Under the pieces are notes generated by a model. That model did not search any database. It saw only the letters and a list, made by a program, of their open reading frames with translations, and was not told where the DNA came from. Made by a program: the position numbers and the translations under genes. A DNA stretch of 20,550 bases from Eubacterium sp. (lineage in GTDB: Bacteria > Bacillota > Clostridia > Lachnospirales > Lachnospiraceae), in the NCBI GenBank assembly GCA_003486385.1, contig DNFT01000020.1:1-20550 (forward strand), read 5' to 3'. Below, piece after piece: positions 1 to 7,348 of the stretch. The number at the start of each line of letters is the position of its first letter. The stretch's first letter is position 1.

Positions 1-1
1 C

Positions 2-133
2 CTTGACAAGGGGTACACTTTATTATTTAAAATGGGAATGTCAATTGAGAATATCGCCAGAGCAGTAGGTGCCACGGTTGTTCAGGTACAGAAATGGATA
101 AATGGTGAAGATATTGCTGAAACGGCTAAATAA
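2..133 (+). CDS. C-terminal end of an unidentified protein with a helix-turn-helix-like tail (cut by window edge)
   Basis: An open frame enters from the left edge and ends at TAA 131-133, giving 43 visible residues. They include the stretch MSIENIARAVGATVVQVQKW, which reads like a small helix-turn-helix: helix, short turn, then a helix ending in Trp. Similar tails occur on Rpn/PD-(D/E)XK-type transposase-like proteins and on small DNA-binding proteins of clostridia, but the main domain lies outside the window, so I do not assign a function. The gene converges on argH and is followed by a hairpin that could end both transcripts. An internal ATG at 32 has no visible ribosome site, so a separate tiny gene is unlikely. 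Confidence 0.5.
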   Translation, partial: LDKGYTLLFKMGMSIENIARAVGATVVQVQKWINGEDIAETAK

Positions 134-170
134 TCAAAAATATAAAATTGTATCTATTATTTTTTAAAAC

Positions 171-219
171 AAAATGACAACCTTACTGTGAGTGATTATA
201 CAGCAGGGTTGTCATTTTA
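171..219. terminator. Bidirectional hairpin terminator between convergent genes
   Basis: The left arm AAAATGACAACC (171-182) pairs perfectly with GGTTGTCATTTT (207-218). The stem continues inward with CTGT pairing ACAG, with small bulges. On the minus strand the hairpin is followed by a T-rich stretch (TTTTGTTTT), which suits termination of the argG-argH operon. On the plus strand the arm itself ends in TTTTAATT, which suits the gene ending at 133. Confidence 0.75.
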
Positions 220-278
220 ATTCTATACATGTAAAAATGTCTACACTCTCAGATTGGAAAAGAGAAGTGGATAGTTGT

Positions 279-1652
279 TTACTTACTTAAATACTCTTCA
301 TATTTTGCAATGGCCTCCTTCATTGCAGCCGGGCTTGGTGCACCCTTGGTGAGTCTCTTCTCAACGCAGGTCTTTAAGGAGATGGCATCATAGATATCAC
401 TTTCAAATACAGGGCAGATAGCTTTAAGCTCCTCAAGGCTCATCTCGTCTATGGAGATTCCCTTGTCTATGCAGTAGAGGACTATCTGGCCGATTATGCC
501 GTGTGCGTCGCGGAACGGAACACCGTGGTTTACAAGGTAGTCGGCAGCGTCGGTGGCATTTGTGAAGCCCGCCATCGCACTCTTTTCCATAACCTCCTTG
601 TTGAAGGACATTGTGTCGAGCATTCCGGTGAAGAGGAGTATACAGCCCTTGGTGGTGTCGATTGCGTCAAAGGTGAGTTCCTTGTCCTCCTGCATGTCCT
701 TGTTGTAGGCGAGAGGCAGCCCTTTCATGGTTGTGAGTAATGACATGAGAGCACCATACACGCGCCCGGTCTTTCCGCGGACAAGCTCTGCAATGTCCGG
801 GTTCTTTTTCTGCGGCATTATGGAGCTGCCGGTGCTGTAAGCGTCATCAAGCTCTATAAAGCGGTATTCGTTGGAGTTCCAGATTATGATTTCCTCTGAA
901 AAACGGCTTAAATGCATCATGATTGTCGACATGGCGCTTAAAAATTCAATTAAATAGTCACGGTCGGAAACAGAGTCAATGCTGTTGGCTGTCGCACCTG
1001 TAAAGCCGAGAAGAGAGGCTGTGTATTCACGGTCAAGAGGATAGGTGGTTCCGGCGAGAGCCCCTGCACCGAGAGGGCAGTAGTTCATTCTCTTATAAAT
1101 ATCAGCGATACGGCCTCTGTCCCTTGAGAACATTTCAAAATATGCACCAAAATGGTGTGCCACGGTGATAGGCTGGGCTTTCTGAAGATGTGTAAAGCCC
1201 GGCATGTAGGTTTCAGTGTTTTCTTTCATGATTCTAAGAATCACCTTTAAAAGACCCTTTAAAAGCTCATCGGTCTGTGTAAGCTCATCGCGTGTGTAGA
1301 GTCTCATATCAAGTGCGACCTGGTCGTTGCGGCTTCTTCCTGTATGCAGGCGTTTTCCGGCGTCACCGATACGGGATATAAGCTCAGCTTCAACGAAGCT
1401 GTGGATGTCCTCCGCCTCGTCATCGAACTGTAAGGCACCGCTGTCTATATCATTGCGGATTGAGGTGAGTCCGGCTATGATTGCCTCCTTGTCCTCATTT
1501 GACAATATTCCCTGCTTTGCAAGCATGGTTACATGTGCGATGCTTCCCTCAATGTCCTGCTTATAGAATCTCCTGTCGAAGGGAAGAGATGCGTTGAAAT
1601 TGTTTACTAACTGATTGGTTTCCTTTGTGAAACGTCCGCCCCAGAGCTTCAT
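279..1652 (-). CDS. argH: Argininosuccinate lyase
   Basis: ArgH cleaves argininosuccinate to arginine and fumarate, the last step of arginine synthesis, in the cytoplasm. The 457-residue product has normal family length and opens with the typical MKLWGGRFTKETN. Other family motifs are HTGRSRNDQ (103-111), GFTHLQKAQP with the catalytic-type His155, and the fumarase/aspartase-superfamily signature GSSIMPQKKNPD (275-286) with the catalytic-loop Ser277. I chose the ATG at 1652 because GGAGG sits 8 bases upstream of it; an in-frame ATG 15 bases earlier has no ribosome site and overlaps that GGAGG. It is the last gene of the argG operon, 23 bases after the YfhO-like gene, and is followed by the bidirectional hairpin. 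Confidence 0.97.
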   Translation of the reverse strand: MKLWGGRFTKETNQLVNNFNASLPFDRRFYKQDIEGSIAHVTMLAKQGILSNEDKEAIIAGLTSIRNDIDSGALQFDDEAEDIHSFVEAELISRIGDAGKRLHTGRSRNDQVALDMRLYTRDELTQTDELLKGLLKVILRIMKENTETYMPGFTHLQKAQPITVAHHFGAYFEMFSRDRGRIADIYKRMNYCPLGAGALAGTTYPLDREYTASLLGFTGATANSIDSVSDRDYLIEFLSAMSTIMMHLSRFSEEIIIWNSNEYRFIELDDAYSTGSSIMPQKKNPDIAELVRGKTGRVYGALMSLLTTMKGLPLAYNKDMQEDKELTFDAIDTTKGCILLFTGMLDTMSFNKEVMEKSAMAGFTNATDAADYLVNHGVPFRDAHGIIGQIVLYCIDKGISIDEMSLEELKAICPVFESDIYDAISLKTCVEKRLTKGAPSPAAMKEAIAKYEEYLSK

Positions 1653-1675
1653 GGTTGTGTCCTCCATAGAGTAAT

Positions 1676-4378
1676 TTATATTTTTTTGTCTGTTATATCC
1701 GAAGATGTGTCATCTGGTGAAACATCATTGCCTGCAGCAGAGCCGTTATCTGTTACAGCGTTATTATCAGCAACAGAATTGTCATTTGCAACAGCGTTAG
1801 TGTCTGAAATAGAACTGCTATTGTCGGTTGCCGCTTTGGCTGTGCTTTCGGAACTATTATCCGGAATCCCCTTCGCCTTTGTAAAAGGAAGAAATTTCTT
1901 GCCGGCTTCCTTTCTGTAGAAGCAGTATATGATGAAGAGTATTACAACAGATGTAAATGTAATCATTATGCCGGGCTTGAAGCCACGCGGTGTGAATGAG
2001 AGCTCAATCGTGTAGTCACCCGGTTCGAGCTCAACACCGATGAGAGCCTCTGCAATTTCAGTGATTTCCGTTTTAACTCCATTTACCTTTAGTGTCCAGC
2101 TAGGATCATAAGGGATTGACAGCATCAGTATTCCGGCTTCATTTACATGTATTGTTCCGGAAATTGTAGTGTCGGAATAGGCTGTCACGTCAAGCCCCTG
2201 TGTGTTTAAGATATTGTAGGCCTCAATAAATTTGTCCGCGTTCATGGTGTAGACGTATGCATTGAGGGCTTCTTCGCCATCCTTGTCCGCTATTTTGATA
2301 AGTGTTCCGGCAGTCTGCCAGCCAAGGTCAATTATTCTGCCGTGGTTGATACCGGCGAAGTTCTCATTGCTCTCGTCTATGGTAACCTTGGCTGTCTTTA
2401 CTGATTTATTACCAATATATACATAGACATGCTCATCCTTTTCAACATCAATTGTTATTCCGCCCTTATCGTTATTATTGAAATCTATTGTTGTAAAGAG
2501 AGAGCTAATGCCTGTATTCTCCTGTACAAAATCATTTTGTACCGAGAAAGGATTGCTGTTTTTGTAATTCCAGTCATCATTTATGGTTGGAATTACCATG
2601 TAGCCGAGAGGAAGAGTGTACTTTGCATGATATAAGTACTCATCGTCAGCTGTGCCGACAAGCTCCAGCGTTGTGGTATCTGTAAGCTCCTTGTTGCTCA
2701 AAATATATTTGATGTCGAACATTGAGTATACAAGAGGGGTAGCACCATGGTCTGCGTAGGCATTCATGGAATGTTCAAGCCCGAGTCTTCCGAACAGCTC
2801 TGTCACGCCGGCATAAGCGGTGGACGAGAAGGTACTTGCACTGTTGAAATTGTGCCATGCGGCATCGTTTTTTGAGCGGTAGCCGAAAGCCTTGGCGATA
2901 CGGTAGAAGGAATCGTCGGATTCGGAAAGCTCCGTGGTGAGGGTCTTTACAGAGTCATAGTCCTTGAAATATGCGCTTCGCCCTGTGGTGCTGTAGCTGG
3001 TTTCCTCCATGTTCATCGTACATTCTATGCAGCTTACACAGAACAGAAGAAAGACGATAAAGTGTATCTTGAGCTTATCCTTCTGGTAGAGAAGTGCCAC
3101 AATCACATACAACAGCATGAAAAACGCATTCACAAACAGAATGCCATATTCAGGGTCGTTATCCCCGCCGCTGTGGTCGAGCCACAGAAGGTAGATTAAA
3201 AATAATCCGAATGCCTTTGCAAGCTGGCTTGTACTGTAGTCCTTCATATCCTTGTATGCGTCGAAGCACATGGTGAGCAGTATGAAGATGTAGACAAATG
3301 ACTGCCTTGCCGGAAGTGAATTCGGGTAGTGGAAGCCATGCCATATAAAATTCGGTATATTGAAGCTGAACGCAAATATGAATACAAAGAGCAGAACGGA
3401 TTTTGCAATCTTTTCGCGGGCGCTTATTTTCCTGTTAAAAATATATAGCGGGTAGAGCAGGAACACAGACACACCGCAATATATGTTTGGAAGATGTTCA
3501 AGACCTATGCACACTTCTGTATTTGCAAGCTGTCTGTTGAGGACAGTAACAACTGAAAAATACTGGGTAAGTGTCTTTGGAAAGCTTATGTCGCTTGAGG
3601 CTGTGAGTCCGAGAGCATAGAGCTCAGGAAGCAGTATAACGGCGGACATGGCACCTGCAAGCAGTGAAAATATTGTAAAGTAACCAATTTTCTGAAGATA
3701 TACTGTTTTTTTCTCAGGAACAGGCATTGTCACAAGCAGCACAAAAAAATAAAAAACAACACTTATGCATACCATGATGGCAATATAGTAGTTGGACAGT
3801 ATTGTAAGTCCGAGCGTGATTGAGTACATCAGACCCTTATCTTCTTTTATAAGACTTTCAAGCCCTAACAGCACCAGTGGGAGCAGAAGCATGCAGTCGA
3901 ACCACATGAGATTCCAGCTGAATGCTGCCGTGAAGCCTGAAAGAGCATAAAACATACCAAAAATTGATACCGTTATATTGCGCACGTTGAAGCGCTTTGC
4001 AATATAATAGGTAAAGGTTGTCGAGGCGAGAGCAAGTTTGATAAGAATAATTATGTTCATCAGCTCAATTATGAAGCTGTGAGGAAAAAATCCCACAAAC
4101 CAGTTGAGCGGGCTGGAAAGATAATAACCATATAAAGCGGAAAAATTAGAACCCAGTCCTATCTCCCAGGAATAAAAAAGACTGCCGCCGTTGCGTATCT
4201 TGTCCCACAGCTCCGAAAAGAACGGACAGTACTGGTGGTACATGTCTGAACGCAGATATACATTGTCTCCGAAAGGATATATTCCGCGGACTGCAAAAAT
4301 TGCAATCATGATAATCAGCGGAAGGAAAAAAGAAATGAAATACATTGGATGTATTGCTTTTTTTTCTTTGAATCTCAT
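1676..4378 (-). CDS. YfhO-family membrane protein (putative GT-C-type envelope glycosyltransferase)
   Basis: This is a 900-residue polytopic membrane protein. It begins with a transmembrane helix (about 12-31) followed by an extracellular loop with SDMYHQY (44-50), a pattern typical of YfhO proteins. Many helices follow up to about residue 450, then a large Asp/Asn-rich extracellular region and a final helix near 800-825. In Bacillus subtilis, YfhO works with the glycosyltransferase CsbB and a GtrA-family flippase to add GlcNAc to lipoteichoic acid from a lipid-linked donor. The two genes just upstream here are of those two families, so a similar transfer to a surface polymer is inferred; the acceptor is unknown. 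After the last helix and a basic RKEAGKK stretch, residues 839-900 form an Asn/Asp/Ser/Ala-rich tail, probably cytoplasmic. AGGGG lies just past the gtrA stop, about 11 bases before this ATG. Confidence 0.85.
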   Translation of the reverse strand: MRFKEKKAIHPMYFISFFLPLIIMIAIFAVRGIYPFGDNVYLRSDMYHQYCPFFSELWDKIRNGGSLFYSWEIGLGSNFSALYGYYLSSPLNWFVGFFPHSFIIELMNIIILIKLALASTTFTYYIAKRFNVRNITVSIFGMFYALSGFTAAFSWNLMWFDCMLLLPLVLLGLESLIKEDKGLMYSITLGLTILSNYYIAIMVCISVVFYFFVLLVTMPVPEKKTVYLQKIGYFTIFSLLAGAMSAVILLPELYALGLTASSDISFPKTLTQYFSVVTVLNRQLANTEVCIGLEHLPNIYCGVSVFLLYPLYIFNRKISAREKIAKSVLLFVFIFAFSFNIPNFIWHGFHYPNSLPARQSFVYIFILLTMCFDAYKDMKDYSTSQLAKAFGLFLIYLLWLDHSGGDNDPEYGILFVNAFFMLLYVIVALLYQKDKLKIHFIVFLLFCVSCIECTMNMEETSYSTTGRSAYFKDYDSVKTLTTELSESDDSFYRIAKAFGYRSKNDAAWHNFNSASTFSSTAYAGVTELFGRLGLEHSMNAYADHGATPLVYSMFDIKYILSNKELTDTTTLELVGTADDEYLYHAKYTLPLGYMVIPTINDDWNYKNSNPFSVQNDFVQENTGISSLFTTIDFNNNDKGGITIDVEKDEHVYVYIGNKSVKTAKVTIDESNENFAGINHGRIIDLGWQTAGTLIKIADKDGEEALNAYVYTMNADKFIEAYNILNTQGLDVTAYSDTTISGTIHVNEAGILMLSIPYDPSWTLKVNGVKTEITEIAEALIGVELEPGDYTIELSFTPRGFKPGIMITFTSVVILFIIYCFYRKEAGKKFLPFTKAKGIPDNSSESTAKAATDNSSSISDTNAVANDNSVADNNAVTDNGSAAGNDVSPDDTSSDITDKKI

Positions 4379-4392
4379 GTCAAAAATAACCC

Positions 4393-4818
4393 CTATTTTT
4401 TCTTCTTAAATATAAATAATTTGCTGGCAACGTAGTTTATGATTACCACGAAAACTGCTGCAATTACCTTAGCTATAAGCTCAGGTACTCCTATTATTTC
4501 TACGGTGAGCGCCAGAAAGCCTGTCTCAAAAAGCAGGGAGATGATTCTCGCTGCTCCGAAGGAAATGACTTCCTTGAAAACGAGGGCAGGCTCCCAGCTT
4601 TTGCTCTCGAATACAAATAATTTGTTGGTTATATATGCAAAAACTACCGCAAAAACCCATGCAATTACGTTAGAGGTGATATAGTATACCGCAAAAACCT
4701 CAGTAAACAGCCAGTAGAATACAAAATTTACAACGGTTGTCAACACGCCGAAAATAAGGTAACTAATAACTTCACGGGTAAAAAATTTCTCTATAAGCTT
4801 ATTTATCAGATTTTTCAT
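4393..4818 (-). CDS. GtrA-family membrane protein (putative polyprenyl-phosphate-sugar flippase)
   Basis: The product has 141 residues and four predicted membrane helices (roughly 16-40, 45-66, 82-108 and 112-135). It carries the paired NKLFVF and SKLFIF motifs, each at the end of a helix, and a basic C-terminus, all typical of GtrA (PF04138). Members of this family are thought to move undecaprenyl-phosphate-linked sugars across the membrane. Its start lies within the end of the GtrB-like gene (20-base overlap), so translation is probably coupled; the nearest ribosome site (AAGGA) is rather far upstream. It precedes the YfhO-like gene by 14 bases. The family call is firm, the transported sugar is unknown. 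Confidence 0.88.
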   Translation of the reverse strand: MKNLINKLIEKFFTREVISYLIFGVLTTVVNFVFYWLFTEVFAVYYITSNVIAWVFAVVFAYITNKLFVFESKSWEPALVFKEVISFGAARIISLLFETGFLALTVEIIGVPELIAKVIAAVFVVIINYVASKLFIFKKKK

Positions 4819-5770
4819 TACTAATGTCTTTTTCCTTATCTTTATTTATGTTGCTTTCCTTTTCTATATAAATAGGGCGCTGCTTCACCTCTGTAAAGAT
4901 TCTTGCCAGATATTCACCTATGATACCTATACTAAGCTCTATAATTCCGCCGAGGAAGAGCAGTATTATGATGGTGGAGGCATAGCCCGGTAAATCTTTT
5001 CCGAACACCAGTGTCTTTATAAGAAGATAAAATCCGTATAAAAGTGCAAGGGAACTGATTGTTGCACCTATGACGGAGAGCATGCGCAGAGGGGCAACGG
5101 AAAATGAGATGATTGCGTCCATCGCATATTTAACAAGACCGGAAAACTTCCATTTGGTTGTTCCGAGGGTGCGCTCAACATTTTCGTAAGGAATCCATTT
5201 AGTGTCGAAACCGACCCAGCAGAACAGACCCTTGGAAAAGCGTTCTTTTTCAGGAAGCTCCACGAGGCTGTTGACCATCTGTCTTGACATGATACGATAA
5301 TCTACCGCACCATAAGGCATCTTTGTGTTGGTCAGCTTGTTGTTAAGCTTATAGAATGACTGTGAAAAAAAGCTTCTGATTTTCTTTTCACCTGTGCGGG
5401 TTGTTCTGTAGGCAGCACAACAGTCATGCCCTTCTTCAATTCCTTCGATAAGCTTTGGGAAAAGTGCGGGAGGGTGCTGAAGATCTGCGTCCATCACGAT
5501 GACATAGTCCGCGGTTGTATTTTTTAGTCCCGCAAACATGGCGGCTTCCTTACCAAAATTACGCGAAAAAGAGACGTACCGTACATCATCATGGTCTGCG
5601 GCAAGTCCCTTTAGCAGGAGCAGGGTGTTATCCCTGCTCCCGTCATTTACAAAAATGTATCTGAAAGAGTAATTATTGATAGCTGCCACATGCTTGGAGG
5701 TTTCCTCGTAGTAAGCTGCGATAACTTCCTGTTCGTTATAGCATGGTACAACAATATCGATAGTCTTCAT
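4799..5770 (-). CDS. GtrB/CsbB-like family 2 glycosyltransferase, membrane-anchored
   Basis: This 323-residue GT-A fold enzyme has the N-terminal nucleotide-sugar pattern VVPCYNEQ (7-14), NDGS at 42-45, the metal-binding DAD at 94-96, and the GTTKW motif at 203-207 seen in polyprenyl-phosphate glycosyltransferases. Two membrane helices follow (about 229-255 and 263-290), then a short Lys/Glu/Asn-rich tail. Enzymes of this group (GtrB, CsbB, DPM1) transfer a sugar from a nucleotide donor to undecaprenyl phosphate at the inner membrane face. Its ATG shares one base with the argG stop (TAATG) and is preceded by GGAGAAG, so it is co-translated with argG. Together with GtrA and YfhO it makes a complete three-component glycosylation module. 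The sugar cannot be read from sequence. Confidence 0.9.
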   Translation of the reverse strand: MKTIDIVVPCYNEQEVIAAYYEETSKHVAAINNYSFRYIFVNDGSRDNTLLLLKGLAADHDDVRYVSFSRNFGKEAAMFAGLKNTTADYVIVMDADLQHPPALFPKLIEGIEEGHDCCAAYRTTRTGEKKIRSFFSQSFYKLNNKLTNTKMPYGAVDYRIMSRQMVNSLVELPEKERFSKGLFCWVGFDTKWIPYENVERTLGTTKWKFSGLVKYAMDAIISFSVAPLRMLSVIGATISSLALLYGFYLLIKTLVFGKDLPGYASTIIILLFLGGIIELSIGIIGEYLARIFTEVKQRPIYIEKESNINKDKEKDISNEKSDK

Positions 5771-6981
5771 TACTTCTTCTCCTCTAACATGGCACGAACT
5801 TTCATTGAAAGACCGAAGAGGTTGATAAAGCCCTCAGCGTCATGGTGGTCATAGAGCTCACCTGTTGTGAAGCTTGCAAGTGTCTCACTGTAAAGTGAGT
5901 TAGGGCTTGTTGTGCCTGCCTTGATGATGTTGCCCTTATAGAGCTTCATCTTAACCTCACCTGTAACCTTCTCGTCGAGAGACTCTACGAATGCCTGGCA
6001 TGCCTCGCGAAGAGGTGTGAACCACTTTCCTTCGTATACGATGTTGGCGAACTTCTCGGAGATTCCTTTCTTAAAGGAAAGGCTGTCACGGTCAAGGATG
6101 AGCTCTTCAAGCTGCTCATGAGCTGCCATAAGGATTGTTCCGCCCGGTGTCTCATACACGCCACGGCTCTTCATGCCGACAACACGGTTCTCAACGATAT
6201 CAACGATTCCGATACCGTGCTTTCCGCCAAGCTTGTTTAACTTTCTTAAAATATCGGAAGCCTTCATCTTCTCTCCGTTAATTGCAACAGGGCGGCCCTT
6301 CTCGAATGTGAGGGATACATACTCAGCTTCATCAGGAGCCTTCTCAGGTGATACTCCAAGCACAAGAAGATGGTCATAGTTAGGCTCGTTGGCAGGGTCC
6401 TCAAGCTCAAGACCTTCATGGCTGATGTGCCAGATATTGCGGTCGCGGCTGTAGCTGTTGTCTGCTGAGAATGGAAGGTCTATACCATGAGCCTTGCAGT
6501 AATCAATCTCATCCTGACGTGACTGCATCTTCCATGTCTCGTTGCATCTCCAAGGAGCGATAATCTTGATATCAGGTGCCAGAGCCTTGATTGAAAGCTC
6601 AAAACGAACCTGATCATTACCCTTGCCTGTTGCACCGTGGCAGATAGCGACAGCGTTCTCCTTGCGGGCAATCTCAACAAGCTTCTTAGCGATGAGCGGG
6701 CGCGCAAATGATGTACCGAGAAGGTATTTGTGCTCGTATACGGCATCAGCCATAACTGTAGGTAAGATATAGTCATCCACGAATTCGTCAACGACATCAA
6801 GAATGTATAATTTCTCAGCGCCGGAGAGCTTAGCTCTCTCCTCAAGTCCGTCAAGCTCACTTTCCTGGCCGACATCTATGCAGCAGCATACTACATCATA
6901 ATTATAGTTTTCCTTAAGCCAAGGGATGATTGCGGTGGTATCAAGACCGCCGGAATACGCGAGTATAACTTTGTCTTTCAT
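5770..6981 (-). CDS. argG: Argininosuccinate synthase
   Basis: ArgG joins citrulline and aspartate using ATP to form argininosuccinate. The 403-residue product has the usual length and starts MKDKVILAYSGGLDTT, containing the N-type ATP pyrophosphatase P-loop SGGLDT. Other family stretches include CHGATGKGNDQVRFE and the conserved IWHISHEGLELEDP. AGGAGG lies 10 bases before the ATG. It is the first gene of a five-gene operon (argG, gtrB-like, gtrA-like, yfhO-like, argH) read from a promoter at 7089-7061, with an untranslated leader of roughly 70 bases. It diverges from argC, and the matched promoters suggest joint control with the argCJBD operon. Confidence 0.97.
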   Translation of the reverse strand: MKDKVILAYSGGLDTTAIIPWLKENYNYDVVCCCIDVGQESELDGLEERAKLSGAEKLYILDVVDEFVDDYILPTVMADAVYEHKYLLGTSFARPLIAKKLVEIARKENAVAICHGATGKGNDQVRFELSIKALAPDIKIIAPWRCNETWKMQSRQDEIDYCKAHGIDLPFSADNSYSRDRNIWHISHEGLELEDPANEPNYDHLLVLGVSPEKAPDEAEYVSLTFEKGRPVAINGEKMKASDILRKLNKLGGKHGIGIVDIVENRVVGMKSRGVYETPGGTILMAAHEQLEELILDRDSLSFKKGISEKFANIVYEGKWFTPLREACQAFVESLDEKVTGEVKMKLYKGNIIKAGTTSPNSLYSETLASFTTGELYDHHDAEGFINLFGLSMKVRAMLEEKK

Positions 6982-7013
6982 AATTAATATTCCTCCTGAT
7001 GGGATTACTTATG

Positions 7014-7040
7014 TATGCGTCCTATGCGTCTGTGTACGCC
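7014..7040. repeat. Three 9-base units in the argG leader
   Basis: TATGCGTCC (7014-7022) is followed directly by TATGCGTCT (7023-7031) and a diverged GTGTACGCC (7032-7040). The repeat lies in the untranslated leader of argG, between its predicted transcription start and ribosome site. No function can be assigned. Confidence 0.5.
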
Positions 7041-7060
7041 TTGTTGCAAACACTGAAATA

Positions 7061-7089
7061 AATATACATCAAAAATACATTATATGCAA
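7061..7089 (-). promoter_or_regulatory. Predicted argG operon promoter
   Basis: On the minus strand the -35 box TTGCAT (7089-7084) is followed after exactly 17 bases by the -10 box TATATT (7066-7061). The predicted start of transcription is near 7054, about 70 bases before the argG ATG. It matches the vegetative sigma-A layout. Confidence 0.65.
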
Positions 7090-7118
7090 GAGTTTATCCA
7101 GTTTTTTTCAATTTTTTG

Positions 7119-7147
7119 TTGCATAATATTCACAAATGATGTATATT
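7119..7147 (+). promoter_or_regulatory. Predicted argCJBD promoter
   Basis: The -35 box TTGCAT (7119-7124) and -10 box TATATT (7142-7147) are separated by exactly 17 bases, the same hexamers and spacing as the argG promoter facing the other way. The spacer holds TGCATAATATTCA (7120-7132), two near ArgR half-sites with a 3-base rather than 4-base gap. Transcription would begin near 7154, leaving a leader of about 195 bases before argC. Confidence 0.65.
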
Positions 7148-7184
7148 TATAAAAAATCAAGCTGGAAGAAGCAGGGAAATATAT

Positions 7185-7235
7185 ATGCGGAAATATATTC
7201 CGGAAAGCTGCTCCGAAAAAATTCAGAGAAGATAG
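7185..7235 (+). CDS. Candidate 16-residue leader peptide upstream of argC
   Basis: An ATG at 7185 is preceded by AGGGA (7173-7177) with a 7-base gap and opens a frame reading MRKYIPESCSEKIQRR, stopping at TAG 7233-7235. Three of the 16 codons are Arg, two of them (AGA AGA) adjacent to the stop. It lies about 30 bases into the predicted argC leader. Placement, ribosome site and Arg codons next to the stop fit an arginine-responsive leader peptide, but a short frame like this can arise by chance and no family is recognised. Confidence 0.35.
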   Translation: MRKYIPESCSEKIQRR

Positions 7236-7303
7236 CTTTTGGATACGGATATATATAAATTGGGTATGGACTTTTGAAGGCATGAATAATAAGATAGGAA
7301 TAA

Positions 7304-7322
7304 ACAGAGATTTTATCTCTGT
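7304..7322 (+). promoter_or_regulatory. Perfect hairpin just before the argC ribosome site
   Basis: ACAGAGAT (7304-7311) and ATCTCTGT (7315-7322) form an uninterrupted 8-base stem with a TTT loop, 12 bases before the AGGAG (7335-7339) of argC. No T-run follows, so it is not a standard terminator. The 3' arm TCTCTG can also pair with CAGAGA at 7224-7229, which overlaps the Arg codons of the candidate leader peptide, so two alternative pairings exist. A regulatory role is inferred only. Confidence 0.45.
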
Positions 7323-7348
7323 ATAAGATTAAACAGGAGATGTGCGCT

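Larger units (their letters stand above)
7058..7150. repeat. 14-base inverted repeat over both divergent -10 regions (candidate shared operator)
   Basis: ATAAATATACATCA at 7058-7071 is the exact reverse complement of TGATGTATATTTAT at 7137-7150. Each copy covers the -10 box of one of the two divergent promoters. Within it TGTATATTTAT loosely resembles one half plus spacer of the ArgR/AhrC box (TGAAT-N4-ATTCA), but the match is partial. The regulator that reads it is not identified in the window. Confidence 0.6.

Noticed and set aside
7009..7053. 14-codon GTG frame in the argG leader with adjacent Arg codons
   Set aside because: It would begin almost at the predicted transcription start with no ribosome site, and its repeated Thr/His codons come from the 9-base repeats.
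7280..7289. CATGAATAA-like single ArgR half-site in the argC leader
   Set aside because: It matches one half of an ArgR box but no second half follows at the right distance, and it lies well downstream of the promoter.
6982..7348. T-box or known riboswitch ahead of argG or argC
   Set aside because: I could not find a T-box consensus, a terminator with a T-run or a recognisable aptamer core in either leader.
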